A stretch of 64,000 nt of DNA, taken from contig NZ_CP152375.1 in assembly GCF_051132615.1 (NCBI RefSeq), forward strand, positions 124,001 to 188,000, in the 5' to 3' direction. Under the pieces are notes generated by a model that searched no databases, was not told the origin of the DNA, and saw only the letters and a program-made list of their open reading frames with translations. Below are positions 7,234 to 17,205 of this stretch, one piece after another. Numbering within the stretch: position 1 is the stretch's first letter; each line of letters opens with the position of its first letter. A program made the position numbers and the translations under genes. Source of the stretch: G051132615 sp051132615 (GTDB lineage: Bacteria > Pseudomonadota > Gammaproteobacteria > Burkholderiales > Neisseriaceae).

Positions 7234-9879
7234 TTACCCCAATATTTTACCCAATACTTCAGCTGTGTCTTTGGATAATTCTGGTTGATCTACTAATCTA
7301 GCCAATTGCCCACGCATAATAACCTGCAATTTACTGTCTAGTTTATTCAAAATATTAAAAGCCTGTAATAAACGAGCAGCAATCTGTGGGTTGAATTGAT
7401 CTAACTGAATAATTTTATCAACTAAAAGAGCGTAACCTGAGCCGCTTTCATGGTGAAAATGTTCAATATTTCTACTGAAACTACCCAACAAAGAGCGAAC
7501 CTTATTTGGGTTTTCAATACTAAAAGCTGGATGCTGAAGTGCCTCTTGCACTTCTTTTAATGCTTCAGGATTTTTGCTGCTGCCAATCAACATAAAGTAT
7601 TTATCAAGTACCAAGGCATCTTCTTTAAAATGCTCAGCGAATTCATTTAATGCAAGCATTCTTTGAGGATGAGCACTATTATTCACAGCCTGCAAAGCTC
7701 CCATATAATGAGTCATATTTGGGCTTTGTTTTGGTAAGTTTTTTGCCAACATGGCCACACTATCAGGCAAGGCTCTAACTAAATAAGCACGTACAACATT
7801 CAATAAGCTGCGTACACCAGCCAGATCAGGATGGTAATCATATGGTTGCTTATAATCAGATGTGCTCTCTTTTATCAAACATGCTTTTTCTATACGGCTA
7901 AACTCATGTACACAAGATACAGCCAATTTATCTAATAATACCTCATGAGCCTGAACCAATAATCTTGGTTGCACACTTTCATATTCTTCAAGCAGTTCAG
8001 AAACACTTGGTAAAGTTAACAATAAAGCTTTGAATGCCGAATCAATACCATCATCCACTAACGCCTGTTTATAGCTCTCAATTAACATACAATGTTCTGG
8101 TAAAATGGCCTGTGTGCTTAAAGCTTCATAATTGGCTTGAATGGCTCTCTTAAATAATGTTTGTGCCGCTTCCCAACGAGTAAACGAGTTAACATCATGT
8201 GCCATTAAAATAGCCAATTCCTGTTCAGAATAAGGATAAAACAAACGTACTGGCGCGCTAAACTCTCTTAATAAAGAAGGCACAACCGACTCAGTAATAT
8301 TTTCAAACACAAAACTTTGTATTTCTTCTGTTAACAATAATAATTGAGTGAATGCTTCTGTTTCATCTATTTTAGTTAATACTTCCTGCCCTTGTTCATT
8401 TAACAATCCAACCAAAACAGGAATCATCATTGGTTTCTTATCCAAACCATCTGGTGTACTGGGTATTTGTTGGGACAAGGTCAAAGTGTATGTGTGATTG
8501 TCTGAATCCAATTTTCCTGAAGCATTGATTATAGGTGTACCTGCTTGGCTATACCATAAAGCAAACTGATCCAAATTAATTTGATTGGCATCAGCCATAG
8601 CATTTCTAAAATCATCACATGTTACTGCTTTACCATCAAAACGCTCAAAATAAAGTTGCATCCCTTTTTGAAAACCTACTTCTCCCAAAATAGTATGCAT
8701 CATGCGTACAACTTCTGCACCTTTTTCATAAATAGTCAATGTATAAAAATTATTGATTTCAACAAAAGAAGCGGGTCTGACAGGATGCGCCATTGGGCCT
8801 GCATCTTCGGCAAATTGCATTGCACGTAATAGACGAACATTTTCTATGCGTCTAACTGCTCTACTTGCCCTATCAGCAGAGAATTCCTGATCTCTAAAAA
8901 CCGTCAGTCCTTCTTTTAAAGACAACTGAAACCAATCACGGCAAGTGACCCTATTACCTGTATAATTGTGAAAATATTCATGTCCAATGACACTCTCAAT
9001 CCCCTCAAAATCTGCATCCGTTGCTGTTTGTGTGCTGGCAAGAACATATTTAGTATTGAAAATATTCAAACCTTTATTCTCCATTGCACCCATATTAAAA
9101 TCACCAACAGCAACTACCATATAAATATCTAAATCATATTCCAGACCAAAACGCTCCTCGTCCCATTTCATGGCATTTTTTAACGACTCAATTGCAAAGT
9201 CTACTTTATGTTGATCTTGCTTTTCAGTATAAAAATGCAACGCTACTTTTTTACCAGATCGAGTAATAAATTCATCAGCACTTAAAGCCAAATTACCTGC
9301 AACTAAAGCGAATAAATAACTTGGCTTCCGAAAAGGATCAACCCACTTGACCCAATGTCTATTTTTATCCTGAATGCCTTGTGCCACTAAATTACCGTTA
9401 GACAATAACACAGGGTAATCATGTTTATCTGCAACAATTGTTGTTGAAAATTTAGCCATCACATCTGGGCGATCCAGATAATATGTCATCTTTCGAAAAC
9501 CTTCGGGTTCACATTGAGTAAACAGATTTCCGTTAGACTGATACAACCCCATTAAACTTTTATTATTTTTTGGCTCAAGTTGCGTCACAATTTCTAAAAC
9601 AAAAATACTCTCTGGCACAGAAAATACCGTCAATACTTCATTGTCCACATCTAATTTATAATGTTCTGGCTTTAATTCTTGCCCATCCAATAAAACAGCC
9701 TTTAATAATGCTGAGCCCATTAATTGTAAGGTTCGTGTATGACCAATAGGATGCATTAATAGCCTTGAACGTAAATTCACATACTCTTTTTCAATGTCAA
9801 AATGTAAATCTACTTGATCTATTGTAAATTCAGGTGCTTGATAATCTTTTAGATACTGTGTGTGTAACTGTTTTGTCAT
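7234..9879 (-). CDS. pepN: Aminopeptidase N (M1 family)
   Basis: Zinc aminopeptidase of 881 residues, the E. coli PepN type, which removes N-terminal residues from peptides in the cytoplasm. The substrate-binding G-A-M-E-N motif is followed by the zinc site H-E-Y-F-H and, 18 residues on, the third ligand in S-L-K-E-G-L. The C-terminal third carries the DUF3458-type Ig-like and helical-repeat domains of bacterial PepN. It lies 21 bases downstream of the M61 peptidase gene on the same strand, so the two probably form a peptide-degradation pair in one transcript. Confidence 0.96.
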   Translation of the reverse strand: MTKQLHTQYLKDYQAPEFTIDQVDLHFDIEKEYVNLRSRLLMHPIGHTRTLQLMGSALLKAVLLDGQELKPEHYKLDVDNEVLTVFSVPESIFVLEIVTQLEPKNNKSLMGLYQSNGNLFTQCEPEGFRKMTYYLDRPDVMAKFSTTIVADKHDYPVLLSNGNLVAQGIQDKNRHWVKWVDPFRKPSYLFALVAGNLALSADEFITRSGKKVALHFYTEKQDQHKVDFAIESLKNAMKWDEERFGLEYDLDIYMVVAVGDFNMGAMENKGLNIFNTKYVLASTQTATDADFEGIESVIGHEYFHNYTGNRVTCRDWFQLSLKEGLTVFRDQEFSADRASRAVRRIENVRLLRAMQFAEDAGPMAHPVRPASFVEINNFYTLTIYEKGAEVVRMMHTILGEVGFQKGMQLYFERFDGKAVTCDDFRNAMADANQINLDQFALWYSQAGTPIINASGKLDSDNHTYTLTLSQQIPSTPDGLDKKPMMIPVLVGLLNEQGQEVLTKIDETEAFTQLLLLTEEIQSFVFENITESVVPSLLREFSAPVRLFYPYSEQELAILMAHDVNSFTRWEAAQTLFKRAIQANYEALSTQAILPEHCMLIESYKQALVDDGIDSAFKALLLTLPSVSELLEEYESVQPRLLVQAHEVLLDKLAVSCVHEFSRIEKACLIKESTSDYKQPYDYHPDLAGVRSLLNVVRAYLVRALPDSVAMLAKNLPKQSPNMTHYMGALQAVNNSAHPQRMLALNEFAEHFKEDALVLDKYFMLIGSSKNPEALKEVQEALQHPAFSIENPNKVRSLLGSFSRNIEHFHHESGSGYALLVDKIIQLDQFNPQIAARLLQAFNILNKLDSKLQVIMRGQLARLVDQPELSKDTAEVLGKILG

Positions 9880-9900
9880 TATTTTCCTACCTATTCTTAT

Positions 9901-11685
9901 TCAAAATATATTAAGCCATTGTATTTGATCAATTTGCGAAGCCATTAAATAACAGGTATTTTCTTGAAGAGGCGTTAATTCAAGCCTGACTTTCTGCAAT
10001 ACTCCATGCCTAAACAAATGGACATGAACAAACCCTTCCTCTTTGAAGCGCTCCAGCTGCTTGTAAAAATCCGTAATTTTATAACCATTTAAGGCAATCA
10101 ATTCATCTGCAACATAGATACCCGCTTGTTGCGCAATACTACAATCCAATACTTGTGATACTTTTAACCCACTAGCTATATTCTGATACTTAAACCCTAA
10201 GTCAATACATTCTGGCTGATTATCAGGAACCGCATCAACAAAACCACCTAATTGAGCATAAGGTCGAACAAGCCAATAAAAATCGATACCAACGTATTTT
10301 AAAAGTTTAGATAAGGGTAAATCTTGCACATCATTTAAACCTTGTTTAAAAAATGCTGCTAAGGATACGCCAACAGTTTGTTCTGCAATGCTTTGCCACT
10401 GTCCCTCCTCCTTAACCCCTAATTGTTCATTTTTATAATACTGATATAAAGCGCGCATAACATCATCTAAGGAATGCTGTTGACCTGTTTGCTCACGAAT
10501 ATATAAATCCAATGCTAAAGCAAACAAAGCACCTTTTTGGTAATAGCTGACTATTGCATTAATACTATTTTCATCTTGTTTATAATACTTAGTCCAAGCA
10601 TTAAAACTTGATTGCGTTAATGTTTGTTTTGTTCGCCCATTGCCTCTTTGTACACGGGTAATATTTTTTGCCAACAAATCCAAATAAATTCGGGCATCAA
10701 TGACTCCTGAACGCAATAACATTAAATCATCGTAATATGATGTTATTCCTTCAAACGCCCATAATTGTTTTGTATAAACTTCCTGATTTAAATCATATTC
10801 CTCAAAAGCTTGAGGTTTAATAGACTTCACATTCCAAGCATGAAAATACTCATGGCTAATCAGCCCTAATAATTGAATATACTCATCAGTTAAAGCTTGC
10901 GCCCCCTTCATCGGCAAACAATCTCGACTGGCCAATAAGGCTGTACTGGATAAATGTTCCAAACCGCCATACACATCATCGGAAACATGCAAAAGAAAAA
11001 CATAACGTTCAAAAGGTGCCTGGCCTGAAAACAGCTTTATTTGTGCGGCACAAATTTTTTGAGTATCATGAACCAAACGTTCTAAATCACCATTAAATAT
11101 GCCAGAAATAATGAATTCATGGGGGATACCTAAAACGTCGAAACATAAGCGTGAAAAACAGCCCATTTCAACAGGGCAATCAATTAAGCAATCATAACTA
11201 TCTGCTTGGTACAAACCAAAGCCATATTGATCAATCTCGATTGCGGGCAATGCCGTTGCTAATTGCCAATGTTTTAACTCTGGCAATTCTGGTTTCGATA
11301 ACAATAGCTGGCAAGGCTGATCCCTTTGACCCTCAACATATAAACACAAAGAAGTATGATTAAAAAAGGCCCTGTCTTTATCTAAAAAAGCCCCCCTAAC
11401 AGATAAATCAAATGCATATACTTCATAATGGATCTCAACAACATCTAAATCTTTTGTTGCTACTTGCCAAGAATGTTTATCAATTTGCTCAATAGGGTAT
11501 TCTTTTTGGTTAGAGAAAGCCTTCATTGTCACGATGTTCTTGGCAAAATCTCGAATCATATAACTGCCAGGAATCCAAGCTGGTAAACGAAACAATATTG
11601 TTTCCTGCCCTTTTACAGGAACAGATAAACGAATATGAAAAAGATGAGCATGAACAGATGCAGGCCAAATTTTATATGTCAACAT
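9901..11685 (-). CDS. M61 family glycyl aminopeptidase-like metallopeptidase with PDZ domain
   Basis: 594-residue M61 peptidase. The N-terminal domain (about 1-165) is the M61 beta-sandwich, followed by the catalytic domain with the zinc motif H-E-Y-F-H-A-W-N-V-K and the downstream glutamate in L-W-A-F-E-G-I-T-S-Y-Y. A C-terminal PDZ-like domain (about 490-575) includes G-L-K-V-S-Q-V-L-D-C-S-I-A-Q-Q-A-G-I. No signal peptide is visible. Characterised relatives release N-terminal glycine or alanine; specificity here is untested. It is co-oriented with pepN. Confidence 0.9.
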   Translation of the reverse strand: MLTYKIWPASVHAHLFHIRLSVPVKGQETILFRLPAWIPGSYMIRDFAKNIVTMKAFSNQKEYPIEQIDKHSWQVATKDLDVVEIHYEVYAFDLSVRGAFLDKDRAFFNHTSLCLYVEGQRDQPCQLLLSKPELPELKHWQLATALPAIEIDQYGFGLYQADSYDCLIDCPVEMGCFSRLCFDVLGIPHEFIISGIFNGDLERLVHDTQKICAAQIKLFSGQAPFERYVFLLHVSDDVYGGLEHLSSTALLASRDCLPMKGAQALTDEYIQLLGLISHEYFHAWNVKSIKPQAFEEYDLNQEVYTKQLWAFEGITSYYDDLMLLRSGVIDARIYLDLLAKNITRVQRGNGRTKQTLTQSSFNAWTKYYKQDENSINAIVSYYQKGALFALALDLYIREQTGQQHSLDDVMRALYQYYKNEQLGVKEEGQWQSIAEQTVGVSLAAFFKQGLNDVQDLPLSKLLKYVGIDFYWLVRPYAQLGGFVDAVPDNQPECIDLGFKYQNIASGLKVSQVLDCSIAQQAGIYVADELIALNGYKITDFYKQLERFKEEGFVHVHLFRHGVLQKVRLELTPLQENTCYLMASQIDQIQWLNIF

Positions 11686-12252
11686 AATGGAATTTTAAAC
11701 TTATTTATTCTAGGTAAAATTAGGGATTAATAAGGATTAAATTGTAGTACAGATTAAAGTGTAAAGATAGGAAACAAGATTATTGAATTGAATAAAACAG
11801 TAAAAAATTATTTTTGTTTTTAAAAATCAAAATAATAAACAAAGAAAACAAAAATTGATAGTCTAAAACAATGAAGTCGATATAAATAATTTTTCGAGAT
11901 TATGTTAGAATTAGTAAAATTTCGTTAAATAACAAAATTTGGCATAAAAACCAATAACTTCAAAAATTACACACAAAGAACTAGTCCACAATAAGTAGTT
12001 TGTCTTGATAAAAATCAAATAAAAATTTTTCAATGTATTTATACTATAAACTGGGGTGAGTTGTAATTGTTACAATTGCAAACTGGCACATGTCTTTAAA
12101 GATATAAACTGGCTGGTTTGGTTAAATTCATTTACAATACGCGCCAAGCAACAATCAGAGCAGTTGCAATTTATACATGTTTTAGTATAAATAACATACT
12201 AATTCCATAAAAAATAGTTATTTAACTTGTTTTAACATTTGGAGAAACACTA
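11686..12252. other. 567-base intergenic region between divergent M61 peptidase and ccoN genes
   Basis: Very AT-rich and without a convincing ORF. The right half holds the FNR-type cco promoter described separately. The ccoN ribosome site is the GGAG at 12241-12244. No clear RNA gene or repeat was seen in the left half, which must carry the promoter for the M61-pepN pair. Confidence 0.6.
12005..12052 (+). promoter_or_regulatory. FNR/ANR-type site and promoter for the cco operon
   Basis: A perfect match to the FNR consensus, TTGATAAAAATCAA, lies at 12005-12018. A TATACT -10 hexamer follows at 12040-12045, which predicts a transcription start near 12052. The site is then centred about 41 bases upstream of the start, the class II activator position used by FNR/ANR. 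Oxygen-limited induction of the cbb3 oxidase is the expected outcome (inference from known FNR-cco regulation). Confidence 0.8.
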
Positions 12253-13692
12253 ATGGAAACGCAATCCACATACAACTATAAAGTTGTGAGGCAATTTGCC
12301 ATCATGACTGTAGTTTGGGGTATTGTTGGCATGTTAGTTGGTGTGCTTATTGCTGCACAACTAGCTTGGCCAGTTTTAAACCTAAGTGAAGTTGGGCCAT
12401 GGTTCCACTTTGCCCGTCTGCGTCCTTTACATACAAATGCAGTCATCTTTGCCTTTGGTGGTTGTGGCTTATTTGCTACAAGCTACTATGTTGTACAAAG
12501 AACATGTAATGTACGTTTGATTTCAGACAAGCTAGCGGCTTTCACCTTCTGGGGATGGCAACTGGTTATTCTTTTAGCGGCAATCACACTGCCTTTAGGT
12601 ATCACTACAGGTAAAGAGTATGCCGAACTAGAATGGCCAATCGATATTCTTATTACTGTTGTCTGGGTTGCTTACGCAATTGTGTTTTTTGGTACCATTG
12701 CCAAACGTAAAGTCAAACATATTTATGTTGCAAACTGGTTCTATGCCGCGTTTATTTTAGCTGTTGCCCTTTTACACATTGTCAATAGCTTAGAAGTACC
12801 TGTTAGCGCATTTAAGTCATTCCCAATCTATGCTGGTGCAGTTGATGCAATGGTACAATGGTGGTATGGGCACAATGCTGTAGGCTTTTTCTTAACAGCT
12901 GCATTCTTAGGCATGATGTACTACTTTGTCCCTAAACAAGCTGGCCGCCCAATCTATTCATACCGCTTATCAGTCGTACACTTTTGGGCATTGATCTTCA
13001 CCTACATGTGGGCAGGCCCTCATCATTTACACTACACTGCCTTACCAGATTGGACTCAGTCTTTAGGAATGGTATTTTCTTTGATTCTTTTTGCACCTAG
13101 CTGGGGTGGGATGATCAACGGTATTATGACCTTATCAGGTGCTTGGCATAAACTTCGTACCGACCCAATCTTAAAATTTATGGTTGTTGCTTTATCTTTC
13201 TACGGTATGTCTACATTTGAAGGCCCAATGATGTCCATTAAATCAGTCAATGCTTTAAGTCATTACACTGACTGGACTGTAGGTCACGTACATTCTGGCG
13301 CATTAGGCTGGGTTGGCTTCATTACCATTGGCTCAATTTACTATCTCATTCCACGTCTATTTGGACGTGAAAGCATGTACAGTACAAAGCTGATGGAAAG
13401 CCACTTTTGGATTGCAACAATTGGTATTGTTTTATACATTGCTTCTATGTGGATTTCAGGTGTGATGCAAGGCTTAATGTGGAGAGATATTAACCCTACA
13501 GACGGCACCTTAACCTACTCTTTCATTCAAGAAGTTATGCAACGTTATCCTTACTACATCGTTAGGGTATTAGGTGGAGCATTATATCTTGTGGGTATGT
13601 TAATCATGGCTTACAACGTGTTCCGTACAGTTGCACAAGGTAAAGCTGTTGATGCCAAGATCCCTGTTGTTTCTCAACATCATAATGCTTAA
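12253..13692 (+). CDS. ccoN: cbb3-type cytochrome c oxidase subunit I
   Basis: Catalytic haem-copper subunit of the high-affinity cbb3 oxidase, an inner-membrane protein with about 12 helices in 479 residues. The histidine ligands appear in R-P-L-H-T-N-A (low-spin haem), W-W-Y-G-H-N-A-V and G-P-H-H-L-H-Y (CuB), and D-W-T-V-G-H-V-H-S-G (haem pair). First gene of ccoNOQP, 18 bases before ccoO, and preceded by the FNR-type promoter. Confidence 0.98.
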   Translation: METQSTYNYKVVRQFAIMTVVWGIVGMLVGVLIAAQLAWPVLNLSEVGPWFHFARLRPLHTNAVIFAFGGCGLFATSYYVVQRTCNVRLISDKLAAFTFWGWQLVILLAAITLPLGITTGKEYAELEWPIDILITVVWVAYAIVFFGTIAKRKVKHIYVANWFYAAFILAVALLHIVNSLEVPVSAFKSFPIYAGAVDAMVQWWYGHNAVGFFLTAAFLGMMYYFVPKQAGRPIYSYRLSVVHFWALIFTYMWAGPHHLHYTALPDWTQSLGMVFSLILFAPSWGGMINGIMTLSGAWHKLRTDPILKFMVVALSFYGMSTFEGPMMSIKSVNALSHYTDWTVGHVHSGALGWVGFITIGSIYYLIPRLFGRESMYSTKLMESHFWIATIGIVLYIASMWISGVMQGLMWRDINPTDGTLTYSFIQEVMQRYPYYIVRVLGGALYLVGMLIMAYNVFRTVAQGKAVDAKIPVVSQHHNA

Positions 13693-13710
13693 CAGGGAAG
13701 GAAAAATAAC

Positions 13711-14343
13711 ATGAATAAAATACAAAAACTTGTTGAAGAACACGTAGGCTTTTTGATTGTATTTACTTTCCTAGTAATCAGTGTGGGCTTATTAGTGGAA
13801 GTGATCCCCTTAATGTTCTCTAAAACAGTAACTGAGCCAGCTCCTGGTGTAGAACCTTATACACCATTACAGTTGGCCGGACGTGATGTCTATATTAAAG
13901 AAGGTTGTTACAACTGCCATTCTCAAATGATTCGTCCGTTTAGAGCAGAGACAGAACGTTATGGTCATTATTCTGTTGCAGGTGAGTCTGTTTATGATCA
14001 CCCATTTCAATGGGGTTCAAAACGTACAGGCCCAGACTTAGCACGTGAAGGCGGTTTACGCTCTGATACATGGCACCGTATGCATTTAATTGATCCACGC
14101 CAAACAACTCCTGGCTCCAATATGCCAGCATTCCCTTGGTTGGAAAAAAACAAACTTAATCCTGAAGACGTTGTGGCAAGCATGAAAGCATTACGTAAAG
14201 TTGGCGTACCATACACTGACGATGATATCAAACAAGCAACCCTGTCTGCTGACGAAGGTGGCGAAGTTGATGGCAAAACAGAAATGGATGCCTTGATTGC
14301 TTATTTGCAAGGTTTAGGTCTTGCTTTGAAAAACGTAAGGTAA
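13711..14343 (+). CDS. ccoO: cbb3-type cytochrome c oxidase subunit II (monohaem)
   Basis: Membrane-anchored mono-haem cytochrome c subunit of 210 residues. An N-terminal helix (V-G-F-L-I-V-F-T-F-L-V-I-S-V-G-L-L) is followed by the haem motif C-Y-N-C-H-S-Q near residue 69. The distal Met ligand is probably in the S-N-M-P-A-F-P-W segment. It hands electrons from CcoP to CcoN and is needed for complex stability. It sits between ccoN and ccoQ with spacings of 18 and 5 bases. Confidence 0.97.
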   Translation: MNKIQKLVEEHVGFLIVFTFLVISVGLLVEVIPLMFSKTVTEPAPGVEPYTPLQLAGRDVYIKEGCYNCHSQMIRPFRAETERYGHYSVAGESVYDHPFQWGSKRTGPDLAREGGLRSDTWHRMHLIDPRQTTPGSNMPAFPWLEKNKLNPEDVVASMKALRKVGVPYTDDDIKQATLSADEGGEVDGKTEMDALIAYLQGLGLALKNVR

Positions 14344-14348
14344 AAAAT

Positions 14349-14582
14349 ATGAGTAACGCTGATATTATTCGAATGTTGTCGACAGTGTTTTATTTTAGTT
14401 TTTTTGCACTGATTATCTTCTTTGTATTTCGCAAAGGGGCGAAAAAGCACTATACCCCTGCAGCTGAGCATATGTTTGAAGATGATGATTCAATACACCA
14501 ATCACAAAGCAACAATAGTCAGGAAAATATCAGCCAAACAGCTCATAGCAACGGAGTGAATAATAATGAACACAACAACTGA
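14349..14582 (+). CDS. ccoQ: cbb3 oxidase small subunit CcoQ
   Basis: 77-residue single-helix protein: a membrane helix in about residues 10-27, a basic R-K-G-A-K-K-H patch, then a hydrophilic tail rich in Ser, Gln and Asn. The helix, basic patch and position between ccoO and ccoP identify it. Its 3' end overlaps the ccoP start by 17 bases, so the Asn-rich tail is partly shaped by ccoP's start region. CcoQ stabilises the oxidase in other bacteria and is often poorly conserved. Confidence 0.9.
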   Translation: MSNADIIRMLSTVFYFSFFALIIFFVFRKGAKKHYTPAAEHMFEDDDSIHQSQSNNSQENISQTAHSNGVNNNEHNN

Positions 14583-15504
14583 CTTTACAAGCAATTTCTG
14601 GAATATCTATATTTGCGTAATTGTTATTGTAAGTATTATTGCAGTTTTTTGGTTGCTGCTTTCTCAATCCAAGTCAACTGTAAAAAAAGGCGAAGAAGTA
14701 AAAACTGTCGGACATGTCTGGGATGAAGACTTAGAAGAATATAATAATCCCCTACCTCGTTGGTGGATGATTATGTTCTTATTAACCTTGGTATTCAGTG
14801 TCGGTTACTTAATTGTTTACCCTGGTATGGGAGACTATAAAGGTTACTTCAAATGGACCAGTCATAATCAATATGAAGGTGAAGTTGCTGAAGCAAATAA
14901 AGCATACAAATCCCAATATGATAAATATCTACAAACAGATGTTAAAATGCTGGCAACCGACCCTCAAGCCATGAAAACTGCACAAAACCTATACAATACT
15001 TATTGTATGCAGTGTCATGGAGCAGATGCTCGTGGCTCACGTGGATTCCCTAATCTGACTGACAGTGACTGGTTATGGGGGGGAGAACCAGAACAAATTC
15101 ACGAGTCTATTCGCGATGGTCGTATGGGTATTATGGCAGCTTGGGGTGAACAATTAACCTCTGATCAAATTGAAGATGCTGCAAATTATGTTCTGTCTTT
15201 GTCAGGAAAACCTCATAATACAACCAGTGCAATGAGAGGAAATGATGTGTTTCATAACCCTCCAGCTAACTGTGCAACCTGTCATGGTGCAGATGGCAAA
15301 GGCATCTTAACTCAAGGTCCTAACTTAACAGATAATATCTGGTTATGGGGCAGCAGTAAAAAAGCGATTATTGATACCATTACCAATGGTCATGAAAATG
15401 AAATGCCTGCTTGGGGTGAATTCCTTGATGAAAGTAAAGTTCATTTATTGACTGCTTATGTTTGGGGCTTATCCAATAACACAAAGAAAGAAGCAACGAA
15501 ATAA
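14566..15504 (+). CDS. ccoP: cbb3-type cytochrome c oxidase subunit III (dihaem)
   Basis: Dihaem cytochrome c of 312 residues that takes electrons from the bc1 complex or soluble cytochromes. Two N-terminal helices are followed by two cytochrome c domains with C-M-Q-C-H and C-A-T-C-H motifs. Each domain has its W-G-E Met-ligand segment (M-A-A-W-G-E and M-P-A-W-G-E). There is no extra C-terminal third haem domain of the kind found in Neisseria CcoP. A G7 run lies at 15077-15083. The gene ends 16 bases before a strong terminator. Confidence 0.97.
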   Translation: MNTTTDFTSNFWNIYICVIVIVSIIAVFWLLLSQSKSTVKKGEEVKTVGHVWDEDLEEYNNPLPRWWMIMFLLTLVFSVGYLIVYPGMGDYKGYFKWTSHNQYEGEVAEANKAYKSQYDKYLQTDVKMLATDPQAMKTAQNLYNTYCMQCHGADARGSRGFPNLTDSDWLWGGEPEQIHESIRDGRMGIMAAWGEQLTSDQIEDAANYVLSLSGKPHNTTSAMRGNDVFHNPPANCATCHGADGKGILTQGPNLTDNIWLWGSSKKAIIDTITNGHENEMPAWGEFLDESKVHLLTAYVWGLSNNTKKEATK

Positions 15505-15520
15505 TGTTGCCATAGATGAG

Positions 15521-15558
15521 ATCGGCCTGTTTTTTTCAAAACAGGCCGATTTACTTTT
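15521..15558 (+). terminator. Terminator after ccoNOQP
   Basis: Arms ATCGGCCTGT (15521-15530) and ACAGGCCGAT (15541-15550) pair perfectly and are followed by TTTACTTTT. This separates ccoNOQP from ccoGH, although ccoGH may also receive read-through. Confidence 0.85.
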
Positions 15559-15780
15559 ATTATGGCACAAGGCAAGATTTAAAGATTAATTTGTTATATA
15601 ATTATAAGATATTTAATTTACCCAAATAAATATAAGTTTTACTTATAAAACAATAATAAGTATCTATATAAAATTACAATGATGATACAAGATACAACAC
15701 TCGCACAATCGCTGAGCTTCAACAATGATAATGAACTTGATTTTAAATCACCAAGATCATAGCGTAATGAGGATATATCT

Positions 15781-17205
15781 ATGTCGGAAGAACAAACAGA
15801 CTCTATAAAAAAAGAAGAAAAAGTCATTGAACTTTATGCTACGCATAAAAAAATTCACCCTAAATGGGTCAAAGGACGCTTTGCTAATTTACGTATATTG
15901 ACTGTTCTGATTACACAACTGGTTTATTTTGGTTTACCTTGGCTCAATTGGAACAATCGTCAAGCATTCTTACTCGAAATTGCAACACGAAAATTTTATA
16001 TTTTTGGACTGACTATTTGGCCACAAGATCTATTCTACTTATCAGGTTTGTTAATTTGTTGTGCTTTGGGTCTATTTTGGTGGACAACAATAGCGGGACG
16101 ATTATGGTGTGGTTACGCTTGCCCACAAACAGTTTATTCTGAAATTATGATCTGGTTTGATCGCTTATTTGAAGGGGATCGTCCCCAACGAATCAAGCTG
16201 GATAAGTCGCCTATTAGCTCCAGAAAAATATTAATCAAAATAAGCAAATACTGTGCCATTATTTTATTTTGTTTTTGGACAGGTTTCACCTTCGTTGGTT
16301 ACTTCACTCCGATTAAATCACTTTGGGTTGATTTAATACACTTAAATCTAAGCTCTTATGCCATTATCGCATTGACTCTTTATGCTGTATTCACATTTAT
16401 GCTTGGTCATATTCTACGTGAACAAGTATGTAAATATATGTGCCCTTATGCTCGTTTCCAAAGTGCTATGTTTGATATAGACACCTTAATTATTTCTTAC
16501 GATACGGAAAGAGGTGAACCTAGAGGAAAACGGAAAAAAGGTGTTGATTATAAAGCGGAAGGAAAAGGTGAATGTATTGATTGTACTATGTGCGTTCAAG
16601 TTTGCCCCGTAGGTATTGATATTCGTAATGGTCTACAATACGAATGTATTGGCTGTGCAGCATGTATTGATGTTTGTGACGAAGTAATGGATAAAATGAA
16701 CTACCCTCGTGGCCTTATTCGTTATACGACAGAAGCAGCTTTAGAAAAAAAATACCCGGAATCAAAAATACTCACTCGTTTGAAACGTCCTAGAGTTTTA
16801 GGTTATGGAATTGTGCTTTTTGTTGTTCTATCTGTCGTCTTGTATTCTTTAGCAACGCGTTTACCCTTTAAGGTAAATGTGATTAAAGACCCTTCTGTTG
16901 TGGTTCGAGAAAATAACCAAGGATGGTTAGAAAACACCTATACCTTCAAAATCATGAATACGACAGAAGCACCACAAAAATTCAGTGTTTCTGTAAATGG
17001 TTTTAAACAAATCAATTTGGATGGCGCACCAGAAATCATTCAATTGGAACCAGAAAGTAGTTTATCATTGCCTGTGCGTGTATCTACTCCTAGAGAAAAT
17101 GCACCAGCAGGTAAACACCCAATTAAATTTACGTTTAAATTACTCGATCAAGCTGAACCAGTTATTCTGGAGCAGTCCTCAAGTTTCATTGGAGAAGATG
17201 AATAA
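15781..17205 (+). CDS. ccoG: cbb3 oxidase assembly protein CcoG (FixG/RdxA family)
   Basis: Membrane polyferredoxin of 474 residues. Five or so helices lie in the first 240 residues. Cysteine clusters follow: C-G-Y-A-C-P, C-K-Y-M-C-P, C-I-D-C-T-M-C-V-Q-V-C-P and C-I-G-C-A-A-C-I-D-V-C, enough for two 4Fe-4S centres. A C-terminal helix and an Ig-like IG_C domain complete the protein. CcoG reduces copper for delivery to the cbb3 oxidase. The start ATG at 15781 is preceded by GAGG. It overlaps ccoH by one base (TAATG). Confidence 0.95.
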   Translation: MSEEQTDSIKKEEKVIELYATHKKIHPKWVKGRFANLRILTVLITQLVYFGLPWLNWNNRQAFLLEIATRKFYIFGLTIWPQDLFYLSGLLICCALGLFWWTTIAGRLWCGYACPQTVYSEIMIWFDRLFEGDRPQRIKLDKSPISSRKILIKISKYCAIILFCFWTGFTFVGYFTPIKSLWVDLIHLNLSSYAIIALTLYAVFTFMLGHILREQVCKYMCPYARFQSAMFDIDTLIISYDTERGEPRGKRKKGVDYKAEGKGECIDCTMCVQVCPVGIDIRNGLQYECIGCAACIDVCDEVMDKMNYPRGLIRYTTEAALEKKYPESKILTRLKRPRVLGYGIVLFVVLSVVLYSLATRLPFKVNVIKDPSVVVRENNQGWLENTYTFKIMNTTEAPQKFSVSVNGFKQINLDGAPEIIQLEPESSLSLPVRVSTPRENAPAGKHPIKFTFKLLDQAEPVILEQSSSFIGEDE

